From contig NZ_JAODLR010000025.1 in the NCBI RefSeq assembly GCF_025960875.1, forward strand, positions 1-63,323: DNA of 63,323 bases, written 5' to 3'. Made by a program: the position numbers and the translations under genes. Positions 41,989 to 51,085 of this stretch are shown piece after piece. Under the pieces are notes generated by a model, which saw only the letters and a list, made by a program, of their open reading frames with translations, did not search any database and was not told where the DNA came from. Numbering within the stretch: position 1 is the first letter of the stretch; each line of letters opens with the position of its first letter. This DNA is from Crystallibacter permensis (GTDB lineage: Bacteria > Actinomycetota > Actinomycetes > Actinomycetales > Micrococcaceae).

Positions 41989-43446
41989 AGCCTGAGATTC
42001 TATGACACCGCCAGCGCAGAAGTCCGCGATTTCGTCCCGCTGCAGCCGGGCAAGGTAGGCCTCTACTACTGCGGTGCCACGGTGCAGGGGGATCCGCACG
42101 TGGGCCACATCCGCTCCAGCATCGCGTTTGACCAGCTGACCCGCTGGCTGCGTTACAGCGGCTACGAGGTCACCGTGGTCCGCAATGTTACGGACATCGA
42201 CGACAAGATCCTGGCCAAATCCGCCGCCTCCTACCTGCCGGAAGCGCTGGAGGACCCGCTGGCGGTCCCCAACGAGCCGTGGTGGGCGCTGGCCTACCGC
42301 TACGAGCAGGCCTTCGAGCGCGCGTACGACATCCTCGGCGTGCAGCGGCCCACGTACGAGCCGCGTGCCACCGGGCATATTCCGGAGATGCACCAGCTCA
42401 TCGCGCTGCTGATCGACCGCGGCCACGCCTACCCGGCGCTGGACGGCTCCGGCGACGTCTACTTCGACGTGCGCTCGTGGTCCGAGTACGGCTCGTTGAC
42501 GCGGCAGAAGATCGAAGACATGCAGGCAGCGCCCGACGCCGGTCCCCGCGGCAAGAAGGATCCGCGCGACTTTGCGCTGTGGAAGGGTTACAAGGAGGGC
42601 GAGCCCGCCACCGCCAGTTGGCCCAGCCCGTGGGGCACCGGCCGCCCCGGCTGGCATCTGGAATGCTCGGCGATGGTCACCAAGTACCTGGGCCCGGAAT
42701 TCGACATCCACGGCGGCGGGTTGGACCTGCGCTTCCCGCACCACGAGAACGAGATGGCGCAGTCCCGTGCCGCCGGCCACGGTTTTGCCAATTTCTGGAT
42801 GCACAACGGCATGGTCACCTACGAGGGCGAAAAGATGTCCAAGTCCGTGGGCAACATCGTCACCCCGACCGAAATGCTGGAGCTGGCCCGGCCGGTGGTG
42901 GTCCGCTACTACCTGGGCCAGGCGCAGTACCGCTCCGCACTGGACTACAACCCGGGCTCGCTCACGGAGGCCGCGGCCGCCGTCGAACGCATTGAAGGGT
43001 TCCTGCAGCGGGCGCTGAAGTTCCTCTACGGCGAAGACTTCGGCTTCGTGGGCAGCGATGTCCCGGAGGCCTTCCGCGCCGCGATGGACGACGACCTGAA
43101 CGTGCCGCAGGCGCTGGCCGTGGTCCACGAGACCGTGCGCGCCGGCAACACAGCCCTGGACGGCAAGGACAGCGCGGGGATAGAGCGGGCGCTGCACCAG
43201 GTGCTCGCGATGACGGATGTGTTGTATATCAATCCGTTGGATCCGCACTGGAACACCGGCGGAACGGACATCGCCGCACGCCAGGCGCTGGACACCCTGG
43301 TCAAGGCGCAGCTCGAGGAACGCAGGGCCGCACGCGAAGCGAAGGACTGGGCCAGGGCTGATGCCATCCGCGATACGCTGGCTGCTGCCGGCGTCGTTGT
43401 GGAGGATTCCGCGGACGGCCCCACGTGGACTGTGGCAGCCCGGTAA
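41986..43446 (+). CDS. cysS: Cysteinyl-tRNA synthetase
   Basis: 486 residues, class I aminoacyl-tRNA synthetase. The HIGH-equivalent is in [19 protein letters not shown] (its Cys is a zinc ligand), the HHENE zinc site in [12 protein letters not shown], and KMSKS in [10 protein letters not shown]. The C-terminal helical domain and [21 protein letters not shown] tail are complete. Confidence 0.97.
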   Translation: MSLRFYDTASAEVRDFVPLQPGKVGLYYCGATVQGDPHVGHIRSSIAFDQLTRWLRYSGYEVTVVRNVTDIDDKILAKSAASYLPEALEDPLAVPNEPWWALAYRYEQAFERAYDILGVQRPTYEPRATGHIPEMHQLIALLIDRGHAYPALDGSGDVYFDVRSWSEYGSLTRQKIEDMQAAPDAGPRGKKDPRDFALWKGYKEGEPATASWPSPWGTGRPGWHLECSAMVTKYLGPEFDIHGGGLDLRFPHHENEMAQSRAAGHGFANFWMHNGMVTYEGEKMSKSVGNIVTPTEMLELARPVVVRYYLGQAQYRSALDYNPGSLTEAAAAVERIEGFLQRALKFLYGEDFGFVGSDVPEAFRAAMDDDLNVPQALAVVHETVRAGNTALDGKDSAGIERALHQVLAMTDVLYINPLDPHWNTGGTDIAARQALDTLVKAQLEERRAAREAKDWARADAIRDTLAAAGVVVEDSADGPTWTVAAR

Positions 43447-43541
43447 ACTCGTACGCATAGGCAAGACCTGGACGACGGGAATCGCTAAAAACTGATCCCG
43501 CGCCGACCGGTGCGGATATTTGACTGACCGAAGGTAAAACC

Positions 43542-44525
43542 ATGGCCAACAAAGGACGCCCAGGAGCGGTGCGCAAGACCAAGAAGGGCCCCACCACGGG
43601 GACCGGAGGGCACGGGCGCAAGTCCCTCGAAGGCAAGGGGCCGACCCCGAAGGCAGAGGACCGGCCGTACCACAAGGCTTACCGCGGCAAGGAACTCGCC
43701 GAGCGTTCCGCCGCCAAGCGGCCCGCAGGCCGGGCCGGCGCCTCCCGCGGACGCAGCAAGACCGCCGAGGAAGTCGTCACCGGGCGCAACTCCGTGGTGG
43801 AGGCACTGCGCGCCGGAGTGCCGGCGAAGGCATTGCACGTGGCGGTCCGGGTGGAAATGGATGACCGGGTCAAGGAATCCCTGAAGATCGCTGCCGAACG
43901 CGGTATCCCGGTGATGGAAACCCATAAGCCGGAGCTGGACCGGATGACCGACGACGCCGTCCACCAGGGCCTGGTCCTGCAGATCCCGCCGTACGATTAC
44001 CAGGACGCGCTGGAACTGGCCGAAGAAACCATGGCCAAGTTCAAGAAGGGCTACATTCGCAACGCCCCGCTGTTTGTCGCGCTGGACGGCATCACGGACC
44101 CCCGCAACCTCGGCGCCATCATCCGCTCGGCCTCGGCCTTCAGCGGTCACGGCGTCATTGTGCCGGAGCGCCGCTCGGTGGGCATGACGGCCTCCGCCTG
44201 GAAGACCAGCGCCGGTGCGGCCGTGCGCGTACCGGTGGCCCGCGCCTCCAACCTGAACAACGCGCTCAAGGCCTTCAAGGAACTGGGCATCTACGTCCTG
44301 GGACTCGACGGCGGCGGAGACGTTTCGCTGCCCGGGCTGGAACTGGCGACCGAACCGTTGTGCATCGTGGTCGGTTCCGAGGGCAAGGGCCTGTCCCGGC
44401 TCGTCCGCGAGAACTGCGACCAGATTGTCTCCATCCCGATCGACTCCGACATGGAATCGCTGAACGCCTCCATGGCCGTGGGCATCAGCCTGTACGAAGT
44501 ATCCCGGCAGCGCGCCGCGCAATAG
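43542..44525 (+). CDS. rlmB: 23S rRNA (guanosine(2251)-2'-O)-methyltransferase RlmB
   Basis: 327 residues. A basic low-complexity N-terminus (about 1-75, Lys/Gly/Arg-rich), an L30e-like substrate-binding domain (VTGRNSVVEALRAG), and a SPOUT domain with ITDPRNLGAIIRSA, VVGSEGKGLSRLV and SLNASMAVGISLYE forming the SAM knot. It methylates 23S rRNA G2251 by family assignment. Its stop codon overlaps the proposed glgX start. Confidence 0.94.
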   Translation: MANKGRPGAVRKTKKGPTTGTGGHGRKSLEGKGPTPKAEDRPYHKAYRGKELAERSAAKRPAGRAGASRGRSKTAEEVVTGRNSVVEALRAGVPAKALHVAVRVEMDDRVKESLKIAAERGIPVMETHKPELDRMTDDAVHQGLVLQIPPYDYQDALELAEETMAKFKKGYIRNAPLFVALDGITDPRNLGAIIRSASAFSGHGVIVPERRSVGMTASAWKTSAGAAVRVPVARASNLNNALKAFKELGIYVLGLDGGGDVSLPGLELATEPLCIVVGSEGKGLSRLVRENCDQIVSIPIDSDMESLNASMAVGISLYEVSRQRAAQ

Positions 44526-46708
44526 TGCCGCCGTACCAACAGAACAGGCAGATTTTGGCCGATCCCGTCACTCCCGTCAACAGCACCGCCAACCCGAGCG
44601 TCGGCAGGCAAACCGCCGGGCACCGGGGCAGCGAGGGCCGTTCCTCCCGGACCTCCAGTCCCGCACCGCTGGGCGTCAGCGCCGGTGCTGCCGTGCTGTT
44701 GGCCGGGGAGGTCAACGTCGCGGTGTTCGCACCGGCGGTTGACGCACTGGACATCCATTTCGAGGACGCCGACGGCCGGTGGGTTTCCGTGCTGCTGCCG
44801 GAGCTGACCGACGGCGTGCACCACGGGATCGTCCGGGGTCTGCTCCCCGGCAGCCGCTACGCGTTGTGGCCGCACGGCAAAACACTGCCCGACGGCGGTG
44901 CGGGGCAACTGCTGCTGGATCCTTACGGCCGGGCGATCGACGACGACGGCGGCATCTTCCGTTCGGTACACGTGGACGCCGGGTTCGACTGGGCCGGAGA
45001 TACACCGCCGGACGTACCGTGGCGGGACACGGTGGTCTACGAGTGCCACCTCAAAGGCCAGACGAAGCTGCACCCGCAGATTCCCGAAGAGCTCCGCGGA
45101 ACGTACGCGGGCCTGGCACACCCGGTCATGCTCGAGTACTTCAAGAACCTGGGCATCACTGCCGTGCAGCTGCTCCCGGTGCATTTCCATATCGACGAGC
45201 CGCACCTGCAGGAGCTGGGGCTGTCCAACTACTGGGGCTACAACACCCTGGGCTTTTTCGCCCCGCACGCCCGGTACGCCACCAAGGCCGCCCGCGCCGC
45301 GGGGCCGAAGGCTGTGCAGGACGAGTTCAAGTCCATGGTCAAGCGCCTGCATGAAGCCGGACTCGAAGTCATCCTCGACGTGGTCTACAACCACACTGCC
45401 GAGGGCGGCAAACACCAGCAGACCTACTCCTTCCGCGGGCTGGGTGACGAGGTCTACTACCGCCACGACGGCCACGGAAACTATCTGGACACCACCGGCT
45501 GCGGCAATACCCTCGACCTGAACGAGCCGCAGGTCCTGGCCCTGGTGCTGGACTCGCTGCGGTACTGGGTTCAGGAATTCCGTATCGATGGTTTCCGCTT
45601 TGACCTGGCCGTCTCGCTCTGCCGCGACCCGGACGGGCATTTCAACCCGCGGCATCCGTTTCTGCGTGCGACGGCGGAAGACCCCACCTTGTCCCGGGTC
45701 AAACTGATTTCCGAGCCGTGGGACGTGGCGCCGGGCGGCTGGCAGACCGGTAACTTTCCCGCCGGCTGGGCGGATTGGAACGACCGCTTCCGCGATACCG
45801 TCCGGGACTTCTGGCTCGGCGACCAGCACGCGATCAGCCAGGGCATGCCGGGCGGATCGGTGGCACGGCTGGCGAGCCGTCTGGCCGGCTCGGCCGATGT
45901 CTTCGCCGGTTCCGGCCGCAGTTCGCTGGCTTCGGTAAACTTCATCACCGCCCATGACGGTTTTACCCTCGCGGACCTGACAGCGTACGACCGCAAGCAC
46001 AACGAGGACAACGGCGAAGAAAACCGGGACGGAACCAACCACAACCGCAGCTACAACCACGGGGTCGAAGGTCCCACGGGTGACGCGGCCATTTTGGACG
46101 CGCGGGCCCGCTCCGCCCGGAACCTGATGGCCACGCTGCTGCTCTCGCTCGGCGTCCCGATGATCACCGCCGGGGACGAGCTGGGCAAATCCCAGCACGG
46201 AAACAACAACGCGTACTGCCAGGACAATGAGCTCTCTTGGCTCAACTGGGTGCTCGATGATCGCCAGGAACAAATGTTCAAGACCACGCGGCGGTTGCTG
46301 CGGATCCGGCAGTCCTTCCTGACCAGCCAGCCGCACAGTTATCCGACCCGGGAACAGAGCTCCTATCTGCTGTGGTTCAACGAAGCCGGCGAACCGATGA
46401 CGCAGGAGCAGTGGACCGATCCGGGCAGCCGGACGGTCCAGTTGCTGATGGGCTCGCCGGACGGCGTCATCGACGGGCTGGTGGTGATCAACGGCCGGTA
46501 CGAGCCGCGCAAGATCACTATGCCCAGCGCCGGCGCCTTGAAGGATTTCGGCGTCATGGACGGCCACAACCGGATGTTTGAGCTGGTCCTGACTACTTCG
46601 AAGCTGGATGACCAGCGCCGCGGCGCCAAGGTACGCAGCGGGGAGCGCGAGATCATCGGCGCGGATGCCCTCAGCGTCTACCGCGCCTGGCTCCCGGGCG
46701 AAAACTAG
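44525..46708 (+). CDS. glgX: Glycogen debranching enzyme GlgX (isoamylase-type)
   Basis: 727 residues from the GTG that overlaps the rlmB stop (TAGTG); TTG at 44555 is an alternative. The first ~60 residues are disordered and the family fold begins at APLGVSAGAAVLLAGEVNVA. GH13 isoamylase motifs: VYNHTAEGG, nucleophile D360 in DGFRFDLAVSL, acid in LISEPWDVAPGGWQ, and ITAHDGFTLADL. It removes alpha-1,6 branches of glycogen or maltodextrin and would supply GlgP and GlgE-pathway turnover. A perfect-stem terminator follows. Confidence 0.93.
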   Translation: MPPYQQNRQILADPVTPVNSTANPSVGRQTAGHRGSEGRSSRTSSPAPLGVSAGAAVLLAGEVNVAVFAPAVDALDIHFEDADGRWVSVLLPELTDGVHHGIVRGLLPGSRYALWPHGKTLPDGGAGQLLLDPYGRAIDDDGGIFRSVHVDAGFDWAGDTPPDVPWRDTVVYECHLKGQTKLHPQIPEELRGTYAGLAHPVMLEYFKNLGITAVQLLPVHFHIDEPHLQELGLSNYWGYNTLGFFAPHARYATKAARAAGPKAVQDEFKSMVKRLHEAGLEVILDVVYNHTAEGGKHQQTYSFRGLGDEVYYRHDGHGNYLDTTGCGNTLDLNEPQVLALVLDSLRYWVQEFRIDGFRFDLAVSLCRDPDGHFNPRHPFLRATAEDPTLSRVKLISEPWDVAPGGWQTGNFPAGWADWNDRFRDTVRDFWLGDQHAISQGMPGGSVARLASRLAGSADVFAGSGRSSLASVNFITAHDGFTLADLTAYDRKHNEDNGEENRDGTNHNRSYNHGVEGPTGDAAILDARARSARNLMATLLLSLGVPMITAGDELGKSQHGNNNAYCQDNELSWLNWVLDDRQEQMFKTTRRLLRIRQSFLTSQPHSYPTREQSSYLLWFNEAGEPMTQEQWTDPGSRTVQLLMGSPDGVIDGLVVINGRYEPRKITMPSAGALKDFGVMDGHNRMFELVLTTSKLDDQRRGAKVRSGEREIIGADALSVYRAWLPGEN

Positions 46709-46710
46709 AG

Positions 46711-46741
46711 AACGACGGCGGTGTGCACCACCGCCGTCGTT
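46711..46741 (+). terminator. Terminator after glgX
   Basis: AACGACGGCGGTG and CACCGCCGTCGTT pair perfectly (13 bp) around TGCAC, followed by CCCCCTT. Confidence 0.75.
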
Positions 46742-46817
46742 CCCCCTTACCCGTCTTGGCCAGGTTCCGCTCTGCTACAGTCGCGGACCAATCCGGAGCG
46801 GATACCCCTAAAGCCGC

Positions 46818-47429
46818 CTACATCCGGCCGGCCGGCGGGTCCTGGACGTGCTGCCGTGCCGTGTCGGCGCGGTCCTTGACGTCCTGCGCTGCGGTCTGGC
46901 CTTCGGCCTTGACGTTCTCCGTCGATTCCTTGGCCGAAGTCTTCAGATCCTCTGCCGCTTGCCGGGCAGGCTCCTTCATGTCCTGAGCCACCTGCTGGGC
47001 GGAGCCCTTGACCTCCTCGACCAGGGGCTGGGCCTGGTCCTTCACCTTTTCGGCCGCCTGCTGCTCTACCTTGCTGGCGGGGAACAGCGAGGAGACAAGC
47101 CAGCCGGCGCCGAAGGCGATCAGGCCGGCGGCCAGCGGGTTGCCCTCGGTCTTGCGGGCAATCTGGTGCGGTGCGTCGCTGACTGCCTCGCCGGCGTCGT
47201 GCGCCATGGACCGGGCCGAGCCGCCCGCGTCATCCTTGGCACCCATGACGGAGTCCTTGGCTCCCATGACCTTGTCCTTGGCCCGGCCAACGGAGTCCTT
47301 CACCTTGTCCGTCTGCCGGTGCACAATGTTCGAGGGCGAGGTCTTCTCCGCGACGGCGTCTACATCCGTGCCAAGCCGTGCCCGGGTACGTTCGATGTCT
47401 GCTCGGATTTCTTCTGGTGACTGGCTCAT
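46818..47429 (-). CDS. DUF3618 domain protein with LEA-like helices
   Basis: 203 residues. DUF3618 signature at the N-terminus (EEIRADIERTRARLGTDVDAV), a repeated KDSVMGAKD segment, one membrane segment around NPLAAGLIAFGAGWLVSSLF (about 98-118), and a long charged amphipathic tail (VKDQAQPLVEEVKGSAQQ and similar) resembling desiccation-protection helices. Start overlaps the previous gene by four bases (ATGA). Last gene of a four-gene membrane/stress operon. Confidence 0.85.
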   Translation of the reverse strand: MSQSPEEIRADIERTRARLGTDVDAVAEKTSPSNIVHRQTDKVKDSVGRAKDKVMGAKDSVMGAKDDAGGSARSMAHDAGEAVSDAPHQIARKTEGNPLAAGLIAFGAGWLVSSLFPASKVEQQAAEKVKDQAQPLVEEVKGSAQQVAQDMKEPARQAAEDLKTSAKESTENVKAEGQTAAQDVKDRADTARQHVQDPPAGRM

Positions 47430-47869
47430 CGTGCTTCCTCACTGGGCTTGAGAGTATCGGGTATTTTCTTGACGGACTCCGTGGTGCGTGGCATCCCTTG
47501 GATGGCCTTCATCTGCTTCTTGCCGACGGCGAAGAGGATGGCGCCGATGATTGCCCAAATGACGGCGACAATCACCGCGGACCAGCCCCAGCCGATGAGG
47601 GAGCCGATGGCATCCCAAAGGCCGATAGAGAGGAACAGCAAGACGAAGTGGCCCGCGACCGCGGCGCCAACCATCATCCCTGCTCCCTTGCCGGCCCTTG
47701 TACCGGATTCCTTGAGTTCGGCTTTGGCCAGTTCCAGTTCCTGGCGCATCAGCAACGAAAGGTCACGGCTGACTTCGCCGAGCAGATCGCCCAGCGACTC
47801 GTTCTCGGCCTTGACCTCGGCGCGCGTGGGTGGAACCTGACCGGGATCGGGCACGCGGTTCTCGGTCAT
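47426..47869 (-). CDS. Phage holin family protein (DUF1469)
   Basis: 147 residues. Cytoplasmic N-terminal helix (SRDLSLLMRQELELAKAELKES) followed by two hydrophobic segments (about 62-85 and 92-115) and a basic tail. This is the DUF1469/holin_X superfamily of chromosomal membrane proteins, not a prophage lysis gene. Overlaps both neighbours by ATGA, so the operon is translationally coupled. Confidence 0.85.
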   Translation of the reverse strand: MTENRVPDPGQVPPTRAEVKAENESLGDLLGEVSRDLSLLMRQELELAKAELKESGTRAGKGAGMMVGAAVAGHFVLLFLSIGLWDAIGSLIGWGWSAVIVAVIWAIIGAILFAVGKKQMKAIQGMPRTTESVKKIPDTLKPSEEAR

Positions 47870-48792
47870 CGGCTCCCACCGCCCTCATACGGGTCCCGTT
47901 CCGGAATGGCCGTGCCCCGGCCGCCGGTAGGCGGCTCCTCCGGGTAGCTGATGGTCTCCGGCGTGCCAGCCGCTCCGCCGAGTCCGGAATTTGTTTCCTG
48001 GCGCTCGGTGGCACCGGTCGGGGTAGCGGAGGGATACCCGATGGTTTCCGGGGCTCCGGCCGCGCCGCCGAGTGCCGAGCCTGTCTGCGCACCCGGGGCC
48101 GCGAAGCCCGCGGCACTTTGGGTGTCGTAGTCATAGTCGGAGACTGCCGGCGTCGCGCGGTGTGCGCCGCCGTACTGCGTTGCACCGGTCTGTCCTGTCT
48201 GTCCGGATCCGCCGCTGTCCGCGGTCATGCCACGGGTGAGGCGGCCGGCCAGCAGTCCGGCGCCGGCCGCGATCGCGAGGAAGGCGCCGGGACGTTGGCG
48301 CGCAAAACGCTTGCACTCGTCCAGCAGCGAGCCCGGATCACGGTTCTCCAGCCAGCCCGCCACGGAGCCCGCCTTGTCGGCCGCCTGGCCCACAAGATTG
48401 GTCGCCGTGCCGGAACTTTCGGAGTTTTGGGACATGGAGCGGAGCTCGTCGCCGATGGAGCGCAGGCCCGATGCCACGCGCTGCTGCTGGCTGCTGGCCT
48501 GGCTTTTGACGTCGTCGCCGAGCTCGGACATCAGGCCGCGGGCCTTCTCCTTGGCCTCGTGTGCTACCTGCTTCGCCTCGCCCTTGGCCGTTTCCTTGAC
48601 GTGCTCTCCGGCGGCTTTGCTCTCGCGGCCTACTTCCCTGGCCTCTTCCTTGGCTGCATCGCTCTTGGACTGCTGGCCTGCCGGCGTGGCATAGGGATCC
48701 GGGGCGTAGGGATCCTGGCTGACCGGGCCGCCGGGCTGGTTGGCGCCGGGAATGCCGTCGTCGTAATTGCCGGTATTCGGATTCGTAGTCAT
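47866..48792 (-). CDS. Hypothetical membrane-associated protein with LEA-like helices and a duplicated C-terminal motif
   Basis: 308 residues. Disordered N-terminus rich in Pro/Asn/Gly, then about 100 residues of charged Ala/Lys/Glu helix (KAAGEHVKETAKGEAKQVAHE). A hydrophobic segment PGAFLAIAAGAGLLAGRL lies near 175. A disordered tail carries two copies of LGGAAG(A/T)PETI(G/S)YP. I do not recognise a named domain. AAGGAA precedes the ATG at 48792. Operon position between yihY and the holin-like gene suggests envelope stress. Confidence 0.78.
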   Translation of the reverse strand: MTTNPNTGNYDDGIPGANQPGGPVSQDPYAPDPYATPAGQQSKSDAAKEEAREVGRESKAAGEHVKETAKGEAKQVAHEAKEKARGLMSELGDDVKSQASSQQQRVASGLRSIGDELRSMSQNSESSGTATNLVGQAADKAGSVAGWLENRDPGSLLDECKRFARQRPGAFLAIAAGAGLLAGRLTRGMTADSGGSGQTGQTGATQYGGAHRATPAVSDYDYDTQSAAGFAAPGAQTGSALGGAAGAPETIGYPSATPTGATERQETNSGLGGAAGTPETISYPEEPPTGGRGTAIPERDPYEGGGSR

Positions 48793-48839
48793 CGCAATTC
48801 CTTTTCCTCGTCGGTTTCTTCCTGCGGAGCAGATGATGG

Positions 48840-49916
48840 TTAGCCTGGGCCGCCGGAATCATCCTCGGTCTGGGCGTACTTGCGGCGCAGAGAACGGCCG
48901 CGCTCTATGTCCTCCTTTTCTTTTTCGAGCTGCTTGTCGCTCTTGCGGGTATCACGAGGCGGCAACTGGATGGTTTCTTCCGCCTCGATGCCTGCCTGCA
49001 GCTGGCGGCCGCGTTCGGTTTCTGCATCGAACTCGGCGCCGAAGAGCAGGGACAGATTGGCCAGCCAGAACCACAGCAGCAGCACGATCATGCCGCCGAT
49101 AGCGCCGTAGGTCCGGTTGTAGTTGGAAAAATTGGCTACGTAGAAGGCAAAACCGGCAGTGGCCAAAGCCAGTACCAGCAGCGCTATGAACGCGCCCATG
49201 CTCATCCAGCGGAATTTCGGTTGTTTCACGTTGGGCGTGGCGTAGTAGAGCAGCGCCACCACCAGCACGGCAAAGGCAATCAACACGGGCCACTTGGCAA
49301 TGTTCCACACCGTCAGTGCCACGCCGCCCAGTCCGATGGCCGAGCCCAGGCCTTCCGCAACGGGACCGGACAGAATCAGGATGAGCAGCATCAGCGCGGC
49401 CAGCACCACCACTACCAGAGTGATCAGCAGCATGACCGGACGCAGCTTCCAGAACGGCCGGCCCTCCTCGATTTCATAGATCCGGTTCATCGCGCGGCTA
49501 AAGGCGTTCACATAGCCGGAGGCGGACCACAGTGCACCGACGACACCGACGATCAGCGCAAGACCGGCGGTGGGTGCACTGGCCAACTGCTCGATCGGCT
49601 GGCGCATGGTGTCTGCCGCCTGTCCAGGTGCCACGCGTTCGAGCATGTCTGTCATGAATGTGGTGGTCTGCTCGCCCTGTCCGAAAACACCGAGCAGTGA
49701 GACCAGCGCCAACAGCGCCGGGAACAAGGACAGCACCGCGTAGTAGGTCAGGGCAGCAGCCAAATCTGTGCACTGGTCCGCAGAGAATTCGCGCATGGAC
49801 TTGCGAAAGACATAGAGCCAAGACGGCTTCTTGATGTCGCCGGGGGAGCCGGGTTTCCGGGAGTCTTCGGGCGATGGCGCCTTGGAACCCTTTGCCGCCG
49901 TTTCTTCGTGTGTCAT
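48840..49916 (-). CDS. YihY/BrkB family inner-membrane protein
   Basis: 358 residues. Cytoplasmic N-terminus, then about six membrane segments with the family pattern DLAAALTYYAVLSLFPALLALVSLLG and IGGMIVLLLWFWLANLSLLFGAEFDAE, and a charged coiled tail (RKSDKQLEKEKEDIERG). The family was once called ribonuclease BN by mistake; function unknown. The open frame starts at 50147, but the ATG at 49916 has a perfect Shine-Dalgarno. First gene of the operon yihY-48792-holin-DUF3618. Confidence 0.9.
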   Translation of the reverse strand: MTHEETAAKGSKAPSPEDSRKPGSPGDIKKPSWLYVFRKSMREFSADQCTDLAAALTYYAVLSLFPALLALVSLLGVFGQGEQTTTFMTDMLERVAPGQAADTMRQPIEQLASAPTAGLALIVGVVGALWSASGYVNAFSRAMNRIYEIEEGRPFWKLRPVMLLITLVVVVLAALMLLILILSGPVAEGLGSAIGLGGVALTVWNIAKWPVLIAFAVLVVALLYYATPNVKQPKFRWMSMGAFIALLVLALATAGFAFYVANFSNYNRTYGAIGGMIVLLLWFWLANLSLLFGAEFDAETERGRQLQAGIEAEETIQLPPRDTRKSDKQLEKEKEDIERGRSLRRKYAQTEDDSGGPG

Positions 49917-49927
49917 GATCACCTCCT
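49917..49927 (-). promoter_or_regulatory. Extended Shine-Dalgarno of the yihY operon
   Basis: AGGAGGTGATC directly before the ATG is complementary to 11 bases of the 16S rRNA 3' end (GATCACCTCCT), with five bases between AGGAGG and the start codon. It is the strongest ribosome binding site in the window. Confidence 0.8.
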
Positions 49928-49968
49928 GGGGAGAGCCCAACATGGTCGGACAAATTCCATCGTATTGG

Positions 49969-49980
49969 TAAGTATGCTTA
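49969..49980. promoter_or_regulatory. Near-palindrome in the divergent yihY / diiron-enzyme promoter region
   Basis: TAAGTATGCTTA is palindromic except for one T-G pair and includes TATGCT (49973-49978), a good -10 for the rightward gene. The 97-bp gap also holds GGGGTTCCCC at 49988-49997. Operator function is speculative. Confidence 0.35.
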
Positions 49981-50013
49981 GAAGTAAGGGGTTCCCCTGG
50001 AACAGGAGAAATA

Positions 50014-51042
50014 ATGAAAATGCCTACGCCTCGCGGACCGGTGAGCTCGATCCTGATGGACATCCTCGCCACGGCGCCGCAACACCATGTACCCGCGCTG
50101 GCGAGGCTGGGCCCCGCCATGGAAGCGGCGGCCGGTGTGCAGCTCATGGACGACGACGACCTGCAGCTTGCGCTCTTCTGCCTCTACGAGCTGCACTACG
50201 GCGGCATCGAGGGCGTGGACGACCGGTGGGAATGGCATCCGGAGCTGACCGCCTTCCGGCTGGAGCTGGAACGCCGCTTCGAGGGCGTCCTCCGCCGGAT
50301 GGCCAACGTGCCCGACGCGCCACCACCCATTGCCGCGGACGTGGCGGCGGCGCTGTTCAAGCTCACGGGGGACGACGACGGCCCCAGCGTTTCGAAATAC
50401 GTCGCCAGGGAAGCGACCGCGGAGCAACTGCGGGAGTTCCTGATCCACCGGTCCGTGTACCAGCTCAAGGAAGCGGATCCGCACAGCTGGGCAATCCCGC
50501 GGCTGACCGGACGGGCCAAGGCGGCCCTGGTGGAAATCCAGGCGGACGAATATGGCGGTGGCCGGCCGGAGAGGATGCATTCGGCTCTCTTCGCCCGGTC
50601 CATGCGTGGCCTGGGGCTGGACGATCAGTACGGCACGTATGTGGACCTGATCCCTGCCGTAACGCTGGCCTCGGTCAACATGATGTCGTTGTTCGGTCTG
50701 AACCGGCGGCTGCGCGGGGCGATCGTGGGGCACCTGGCGGCGTACGAAATGACCTCATCCATCCCGAACAAGTTCTACAGCCGGGGCTTCCGCCGCCACG
50801 GCCACGGCGAGGATGTGACCGGCTACTTCGACGAGCATGTCGAGGCCGACGCCGTCCACGAGCAGATCGCCGGGCGCGATCTGGCCGGCGGGCTCGCGGA
50901 GGCGGAACCGAACCTGCTGCCGGACATTCTGTTCGGGGCCGCAGCGGCTTTGGCCGTGGATGCCTTGGTGGGTACGCACCAGCTTTCAGCGTGGCAGGCC
51001 GGGCGTAGCTCGCTGCGGATCCCGCTGGACCTGGCGGCATGA
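50014..51042 (+). CDS. Iron-containing redox enzyme family protein (HemeOxygenase-like diiron oxygenase/oxidase)
   Basis: 342 residues, all-helical. Candidate iron-ligand motifs in order: LYELHYGG (about residue 56), VEIQADEYGGGRPERMH (about 175-191), and FDEHVEADAVHEQIAG (about 272-287). This Glu/His then Asp/His arrangement is that of HDO-fold diiron enzymes, which oxidise or cleave amino- or fatty-acid-type substrates. No signal peptide. AGGAG lies before ATG 50014. First gene of a cassette with a glycosyltransferase and a CDGSH Fe-S protein; substrate unknown. Confidence 0.82.
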   Translation: MKMPTPRGPVSSILMDILATAPQHHVPALARLGPAMEAAAGVQLMDDDDLQLALFCLYELHYGGIEGVDDRWEWHPELTAFRLELERRFEGVLRRMANVPDAPPPIAADVAAALFKLTGDDDGPSVSKYVAREATAEQLREFLIHRSVYQLKEADPHSWAIPRLTGRAKAALVEIQADEYGGGRPERMHSALFARSMRGLGLDDQYGTYVDLIPAVTLASVNMMSLFGLNRRLRGAIVGHLAAYEMTSSIPNKFYSRGFRRHGHGEDVTGYFDEHVEADAVHEQIAGRDLAGGLAEAEPNLLPDILFGAAAALAVDALVGTHQLSAWQAGRSSLRIPLDLAA

Positions 51043-51085
51043 GCGGCGGCGGTCCTGTCCGTGGGCAGGCGGGCGGGCCACCGGC

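Noticed and set aside
44291-46567. 758-codon minus-strand open frame opposite glgX
   Set aside because: It mirrors the codons of a certain GH13 gene in GC-rich DNA; the translated sequence has no recognisable domain and is low-complexity.
47426-47869. Holin-family gene as evidence of a prophage
   Set aside because: There is no endolysin, integrase or structural gene near; the DUF1469 type is a normal chromosomal membrane protein in actinobacteria.
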